A DNA stretch of 15,465 nt from Pseudomonadota bacterium. Its GTDB lineage: Bacteria > Pseudomonadota > Alphaproteobacteria > Sphingomonadales > Sphingomonadaceae. The DNA is taken from the NCBI GenBank assembly GCA_023433445.1, contig JAEZCS010000049.1, forward strand, positions 1-15,465. Direction: 5' to 3'. The translations under genes and the position numbers were made by a program. The stretch's first letter is position 1. Each line of letters opens with the position of its first letter. This document shows, in pieces, positions 11,447 to 15,465 of the stretch. The notes under the pieces were generated by a model. It was not told the origin of the DNA, searched no databases, and saw nothing but the letters and a program-made list of their open reading frames with translations.

Positions 11447-14193
11447 CTTTGCTCCAGGTCGTGGGTGCCGGATTCGTCTCCCTGTTGCCCTAGCGGCATG
11501 CCGTCGCCATTGCCAGCGCGGGAATGGGCGCTGACCGCAATGATCGCTTCGTCCAGGGTGACGCGGCGAATGGGCGTGCCCGGTGGAAAGGCGCTGAGCA
11601 AGCGACTGGGCATGGCGGCCGACAAGATGACGAAGCTGCCGCGATCCTCGGCCCGGCGGATGAGGCGGCCAAATGCCTGTGCCAGCCGTGCGCGGATCAG
11701 CCGGTCGTCATAGGCGGCGCCACCTCCGGCGAGACGGCGGGCGGCATGCAGCACCGTGGGCTTTGACCAGGGAACCCCCTCCATCACGACGAGCCGCAGT
11801 GAATGGCCGGGCACATCGACCCCATCGCGCAAGGCATCGGTGCCGAGCAGCGATGCGCGCGGGTCATCACGGAATATGTCGATCAGCGTACCCGTGTCCA
11901 TCGGATCGACATGCTGCGCGTAAAGCGGCAGGGCAGCGCGCGCGAGGCGGTCGGCGATGCGCGCATGGACCGCGCGCAGGCGCCGTATCGCGGTGAACAG
12001 GCCCAGCGTGCCGCCGCCTGCCGCCTCGATCAGCCGGCCATAAGCGCCGGACAGCGCGGCAATGTCCCCGCGCTTGATGTCGGTGACGATCAGCACTTCG
12101 GCGCGGCCGGGATAGTCGAACGGGCTTGCTGCCTCGAACCGCTCGGCGCCGCGCGGAAGATGGCTTGCTCCGCTGCGGCTTTCGGCATTGTCCCAATCGC
12201 CGCCGCCCTTGAGCGTTGCCGATGTGACCAGCACGCCTTGCGCCGGTTTCAGCACGGTTTCGGCGAGGGGCCGGGTCGGGTCCAGCCAGTGGCGGTGGAT
12301 GCCGATGTCGAACTCGCGGCCCTCAATGCGGTCGACCGTCATCCAGTCGACGAAATCCGCGTCAGCCGGGCCCCCGATCCGGGCCAGCAGCGCCAGCCAT
12401 GCGGCGATAAGGTCGCACCGCCAGCCAAGCGAGGCGATCGCGCCTTCGATCCGTGCGCGGGCCGCGCCGTCCAGCCAATCGGGCGCATCCTCGATCACCG
12501 CTTCTAAACGCTTCCCCAGCCGGTTCAGCGGTCGCAGCAACGCATCGAGCGCCAGCGCGGCATCCTGCGCCGCCTCCACCAGCGGGCCATCGGGCTCGGC
12601 GACTTCGGTTTCCAGACCATAGCCCGCGTCTGCTTCACCCACGTCGGCGGCGCGGGCAAAGACGGTGCCACGCACCGCCGCGAGTAGCTGTTCGAGCGGC
12701 CCGAAAGGCTCGCCCGCCACGATCCGCTTCAACCATTCGTCGGCGGGCAGGGCGCGGGCGGCATCCGCTGCCGCGCGGATCGCCTCGCCACCTTCCTCAT
12801 CATAGCTGGCGAGGTCCGACAGGCGGGCGGCAAGACCCCGCCGCCGCCCCCGCGAATTACCTTCCGGGCCCATCACCCAGCGGCGCAACTCGATCGCTTC
12901 CTGTCCTGATAGCGCAACGGAAAAGGTGGAATCGGCCGCGTCGAAAAGATGATGGCCTTCGTCGAAGATGATGCGTTGCGGCCGCTGACCGGTTTCCCGC
13001 CCGCGCGCCGCGTTGATCATGACGAGCGCATGATTGGCGATGACGATGTCCGCGTCAGCCGATGCGCGGGCCGACCGTTCGATGAAGCATTTGCGGTAAT
13101 GCGGGCAGCCTGCATAGATGCACTCGCCCCGGCGGTCGGTCAGCGCGGTCGATCCGTTGCGGCGGAACAATGTAGGGAGCCAGCCGGGCAGGTCGCCGCC
13201 GACCATGTCGCCATCCTTGCTGAACGCCGCCCAGCGCGCGACAAGCTGGGCAAGGATCGCGGCTCGGCCCGAAAAGCCGCCCTGCAGCGCGTCCTCCAGG
13301 TTCAAAAGGCAAAGATAATTTTCCCGTCCCTTGCGGATCACCACGCGGCGCGCAGCCGTCGCCGGATCGGGGAAGAGGCGCAGGCTTTCGCGGTCAAGCT
13401 GCCGTTGGAGCGCCTTGGTATAGGTCGATATCCAAACCGTGCCCTGCGCCTCCGATGCCCAGAGCGACGCGGGGGCGAGATAACCCAATGTCTTGCCGAT
13501 CCCGGTGCCCGCCTCTGCCAGCAACATGTTCGGTTGATCCCGATGCTGTCGCGGGCGGAAACTTTCCACGGCGGCTGCGGCATAGGCGCGCTGTCCGGGA
13601 CGGGCTTCCGCCGCGCTGCCGGTCAGATGCGCCAGGCGCGCCAGTACCGCTTCTTCATTGAGGGAGATGGTGCGGGGCGCCGGACGCGGCGGCGCTTCTT
13701 CCCATTCCGGCAAGCGCGAGAACAGCCAGCGTTCTGCTTCGGGTGGTCGGCTGATCCGGGGCGCGACAAGCGGTGCCCACGGCCAACGCAGGCGGTGCAG
13801 CGTTTGGGCGGAGGTCCAGCCGCCCTCGCGCTCTGCCCAAGTTGGCGAGCCGAGCCTGTCGAGTAGCGCTGTCGTCGCGGCCTGCAGGAGTTGCGGAATG
13901 TCCGCTTCGCTGCCCGGACGCTCCAGGCCAAGTGCTTCGGCCAAACCCTTCGGCGTTGGCACCAGGAATCTGGCGGGATGGACGAAAGCCCAAAGCTCCA
14001 GCAGGTCGAGGCCATTCAGTTCAGGATAGCCAAGCCGTTGCCCGGCAAGCGGCGCGTTGAGCAGCAAGGTGGGGGTTTCGGCAGCGCAGGAAATGGCCGC
14101 GCCCTTTGCGATCGCTTGGGTTCTGCCGCCTTCGCGCAGCCAGATCCCACCATGGCTGGCATGAAGGGCGGGCAGGGCAGTTGCGTCGATCAC
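11443..14193 (-). CDS. DinG/XPD-like ATP-dependent Fe-S DNA helicase
   Basis: A 916-residue superfamily 2 helicase. Walker A is 'AGTGIGKT' (228-235), motif II is 'DEGHH' (411-415), motif III is 'VTSATL' (656-661) and motif VI is 'QAFGRLIRRAED' (839-850). Four cysteines (C295, C358, C363, C369) lie between motifs Ia and II, the arrangement of the [4Fe-4S] cluster in DinG and XPD. These enzymes unwind DNA 5' to 3' and resolve R-loops or G-quadruplexes. The first ~200 residues are extra compared with E. coli DinG and have no clear function; 'GLDLLELWAFVHP' (61-73) recalls the exonuclease-like domain of some DinG proteins, but no catalytic acidic set is evident. The start is GTG 14193-14191, directly abutting a hairpin, with a poor Shine-Dalgarno. 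Confidence 0.92.
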   Translation of the reverse strand: MIDATALPALHASHGGIWLREGGRTQAIAKGAAISCAAETPTLLLNAPLAGQRLGYPELNGLDLLELWAFVHPARFLVPTPKGLAEALGLERPGSEADIPQLLQAATTALLDRLGSPTWAEREGGWTSAQTLHRLRWPWAPLVAPRISRPPEAERWLFSRLPEWEEAPPRPAPRTISLNEEAVLARLAHLTGSAAEARPGQRAYAAAAVESFRPRQHRDQPNMLLAEAGTGIGKTLGYLAPASLWASEAQGTVWISTYTKALQRQLDRESLRLFPDPATAARRVVIRKGRENYLCLLNLEDALQGGFSGRAAILAQLVARWAAFSKDGDMVGGDLPGWLPTLFRRNGSTALTDRRGECIYAGCPHYRKCFIERSARASADADIVIANHALVMINAARGRETGQRPQRIIFDEGHHLFDAADSTFSVALSGQEAIELRRWVMGPEGNSRGRRRGLAARLSDLASYDEEGGEAIRAAADAARALPADEWLKRIVAGEPFGPLEQLLAAVRGTVFARAADVGEADAGYGLETEVAEPDGPLVEAAQDAALALDALLRPLNRLGKRLEAVIEDAPDWLDGAARARIEGAIASLGWRCDLIAAWLALLARIGGPADADFVDWMTVDRIEGREFDIGIHRHWLDPTRPLAETVLKPAQGVLVTSATLKGGGDWDNAESRSGASHLPRGAERFEAASPFDYPGRAEVLIVTDIKRGDIAALSGAYGRLIEAAGGGTLGLFTAIRRLRAVHARIADRLARAALPLYAQHVDPMDTGTLIDIFRDDPRASLLGTDALRDGVDVPGHSLRLVVMEGVPWSKPTVLHAARRLAGGGAAYDDRLIRARLAQAFGRLIRRAEDRGSFVILSAAMPSRLLSAFPPGTPIRRVTLDEAIIAVSAHSRAGNGDGMPLGQQGDESGTHDLEQR

Positions 14194-14216
14194 TCCCGTC
14201 GCTTAGGCGAGCGGGA
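14194..14216 (-). promoter_or_regulatory. Hairpin abutting the dinG-like start codon
   Basis: On the minus strand, TCCCG-C-TCGC / CTAA loop / GCGA-CGGGA: a 9-bp stem with one bulged C and a 4-base loop, ending immediately before the GTG at 14193. The only Shine-Dalgarno-like bases (GGGA) lie within the stem, so folding would hide them. It may limit translation of the helicase. Confidence 0.35.
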
Positions 14217-14245
14217 ACAAAAGGGAAACCGGAAAAAGGCTCAAT

Positions 14246-14623
14246 TCAGCTTGCGCGGCGTCCAAATCCGCTTGGCTGAGACAGGAAGGGACGCGCCGAA
14301 AATCCTCGTTCACCACGCGGGTGCACCAGCGGGGAGCGCATGCGGGTTCGCGCCATCTCCAGCATGTCGAACAGCGGACCGTCTACCAGTTCATACGGAA
14401 AGCGGACGCCCATGCGGTCGGGTTCGGACCACTGCACCGTGGCGAAGACGGTCTGTGCTTCAAAGCCGATCTGGCACTGGCTGCGAACTGGCAAGCTGCA
14501 TCCACGGATCAGCGCGCCGCCTTCGCTCAGGTCGACTATGGTACCTTCCAGGCTGTCGAGCACGGTCGTCACGACAATGTCGATGTCGACGATGATACGT
14601 TGGCGACTGCGCGCGATATGCAT
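14246..14623 (-). CDS. PilZ-domain protein (putative c-di-GMP receptor)
   Basis: A 125-residue protein with a single PilZ domain. The c-di-GMP-binding signature is complete: RxxxR at R5-R9 ('RSRQR') and DxSxxG at D31-G36 ('DLSEGG'). The beta-barrel continues through 'FATVQWSEPDRMGVRFP' (60-76). The last 30 residues are basic and Ser/Pro-rich and probably disordered. There is no partner output domain, so it may act by protein contact in motility, exopolysaccharide or adhesion control; no such genes are nearby. The Shine-Dalgarno is poor, with a G-run about 13 bases before the ATG. The helicase gene follows after 52 bases on the same strand. Divergent from lysK. Confidence 0.88.
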   Translation of the reverse strand: MHIARSRQRIIVDIDIVVTTVLDSLEGTIVDLSEGGALIRGCSLPVRSQCQIGFEAQTVFATVQWSEPDRMGVRFPYELVDGPLFDMLEMARTRMRSPLVHPRGERGFSARPFLSQPSGFGRRAS

Positions 14624-14636
14624 GGTGTCTGTTATC

Positions 14637-14651
14637 CCCCTTGATCAGGGG
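14637..14651. promoter_or_regulatory. Inverted repeat CCCCT-TGATC-AGGGG upstream of pilZ
   Basis: Five-bp arms (14637-14641 and 14647-14651) around TGATC, lying 14 bases before the pilZ ATG. It may be an operator or a small leader hairpin controlling pilZ translation. No known regulator motif was recognised. Confidence 0.35.
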
Positions 14652-14662
14652 AATCATGCCGC

Positions 14663-14682
14663 ATCAGGGTTAATCAAGGTTA
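14663..14682. repeat. Tandem 10-bp repeat in the pilZ-lysK divergent region
   Basis: ATCAGGGTTA (14663-14672) is followed directly by ATCAAGGTTA (14673-14682), 9 of 10 bases identical. ATCAGGGG at 14644-14651 resembles a partial third copy. A 10-bp period places each copy on the same helical face, as in multi-copy regulator sites. Confidence 0.45.
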
Positions 14683-14715
14683 AACATAATCATTGTCGTT
14701 CGAGAGGTGGCGGCT

Positions 14716-14740
14716 AACAGGCATTGCGGAAAGCCGTTCC
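14716..14740 (-). promoter_or_regulatory. Weak EcfG-like promoter candidate upstream of pilZ
   Basis: Minus strand: GGAAC (14740-14736), 16-base spacer, TGTT (14719-14716), one base off the CGTT -10. It would give a pilZ leader of roughly 85-90 bases that includes the tandem repeats and the inverted repeat. The mismatch in the short -10 makes this a weak call. Confidence 0.25.
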
Positions 14741-14775
14741 ATTTCGCGGCTGCCGAGGCTAGGGGCATGTGCATC

Positions 14776-15465
14776 ATGACCGTGTCCGATATTCTCCGCA
14801 CCGCCGCTCAGGCGTCCAAGGCCTGGCCTTATGAAGAAGCGCGCAAGCTGCTGAAGCGCTATCAGAAGGGCGCCCCTGAAAAAGGCTATATCCTGTTCGA
14901 AACCGGCTATGGCCCGTCGGGCTTGCCGCACATCGGGACCTTCAACGAAGTGTTGCGCACGACGATGGTTCGCAACGCTTATCACGCGCTGTCCGATGTT
15001 CCCACGCGCCTGATCGCGTTCAGCGACGACATGGATGGACTGCGCAAGGTTCCGGACAATGTGCCGAACCAGGCGATGCTGGCCGAACATCTCGGCAAGC
15101 CGCTGACGCAGGTGCCCGACCCGTTCGAGAAGTTCGAAAGCTTCGCGCACCATAATAATGCGATGCTGCGGGACTTCCTGGACCGCTTCGGTTTCGACTA
15201 TGAGTTCGTCTCGGCCACGGATCGCTATACCTCCGGCGCGTTCGACGACGCGCTGAAGAATGTCCTGCGCCATTATCAGGACATCATGGACATCATGCTG
15301 CCGACCCTGCGCAAGGAACGGCAGGCGACCTATTCGCCCGTGCTGCCGATCAGCCGTAAGAGCGGCATCGTCCTTCAGGTGCCGGTCGAGGTGCTGGACG
15401 CCGAGGCAGGCCTCGTCCGCTTCGAGGATGAGGGCGAGATCGTCGAGCAGTCGATCCTCTCAGGC
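14776..15465 (+). CDS. lysK: Lysyl-tRNA synthetase, class I, N-terminal 230 residues
   Basis: The 5' part of a class I lysyl-tRNA synthetase, which charges tRNA-Lys with lysine; the frame is open to the window end. 'FETGYGPSGLPHIGTFNEVLRTT' (41-63) contains the class I HIGH-type signature (P51-H52-I53-G54), and 'FSDDMDGLRKVP' and 'PISRKSGIVLQVPVEV' are typical of LysK. Class I LysRS is the form of archaea, spirochaetes and Alphaproteobacteria and is unrelated to the class II LysS of E. coli. About 230 of roughly 520-530 residues are visible. The ATG at 14776 is preferred (AGGGG 14761-14765, 10-base spacing); the in-frame ATG at 14767 with GAGG 8 bases upstream would add three residues. No clear promoter was seen. 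Confidence 0.95.
   Translation, partial: MTVSDILRTAAQASKAWPYEEARKLLKRYQKGAPEKGYILFETGYGPSGLPHIGTFNEVLRTTMVRNAYHALSDVPTRLIAFSDDMDGLRKVPDNVPNQAMLAEHLGKPLTQVPDPFEKFESFAHHNNAMLRDFLDRFGFDYEFVSATDRYTSGAFDDALKNVLRHYQDIMDIMLPTLRKERQATYSPVLPISRKSGIVLQVPVEVLDAEAGLVRFEDEGEIVEQSILSG

Noticed and set aside
11803..12507. Several 100-300 codon plus-strand frames across 10994-14015
   Set aside because: They lie opposite the sixA-like and dinG-like genes, whose motifs are complete; the products are compositional shadows.
14670..14683. CtrA-like site TTAA-N6-TTAA
   Set aside because: CtrA full sites have TTAA-N7-TTAA; the spacing here is one base short and the element is explained by the 10-bp tandem repeat.

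Overview
The window is a compact, GC-rich, gene-dense stretch of chromosome from an alphaproteobacterium, most likely a sphingomonad (Sphingobium/Sphingomonas-like). The evidence is a class I lysyl-tRNA synthetase, the rpmF-plsX-fabH-ihfA-merR cluster typical of Alphaproteobacteria, an EcfG-type (general stress response) promoter and the style of the proteins. This assignment is inferred from protein and motif recognition, not from a database search. No rRNA, tRNA, CRISPR array, insertion sequence or prophage was seen.

Layout, left to right. (1) 1-1776: 3' end of nrdA and complete nrdB (class Ia ribonucleotide reductase), separated by a small DUF2171 gene on the opposite strand. (2) 1777-3122: a lower-GC accessory islet holding an unrecognised zinc-ribbon/one-TM protein and a ParE-type toxin with a 57-residue antitoxin, then about 270 bases without a gene. 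(3) 3123-4566: a secreted glycine-zipper protein, a secreted thermonuclease-like protein on the minus strand, and an acidic disordered protein on the minus strand with a near-perfect EcfG promoter. (4) 4705-6619: four plus-strand genes with a thiol/reactive-metabolite flavour: RidA, a YffB/ArsC-like reductase, a Cys-rich Rrf2 regulator and a glyoxalase II-like hydrolase, followed by a convergent MAPEG membrane protein. (5) 7270-10370: rpmF, plsX, fabH, ihfA and a MerR-type regulator, coupling a ribosomal protein to phospholipid and fatty-acid initiation. (6) 14623-10374, minus strand: PilZ protein, DinG-like Fe-S helicase, SixA-like phosphatase and GNAT acetyltransferase; the last three are tightly packed and probably one operon. 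(7) 14776-15465: start of lysK, divergent from pilZ and cut by the window end.

Most of the window is core chromosome. No clearly new multi-gene system was found. The best leads are the EcfG-type promoter before the acidic protein, with weaker matches before DUF2171 and pilZ; the TA/zinc-ribbon islet; -35-like elements about 35 bases before several ATG codons, suggesting leaderless mRNAs; a hairpin abutting the dinG start codon; and a 10-bp tandem repeat in the pilZ-lysK divergent region. All regulatory calls are motif readings by eye.
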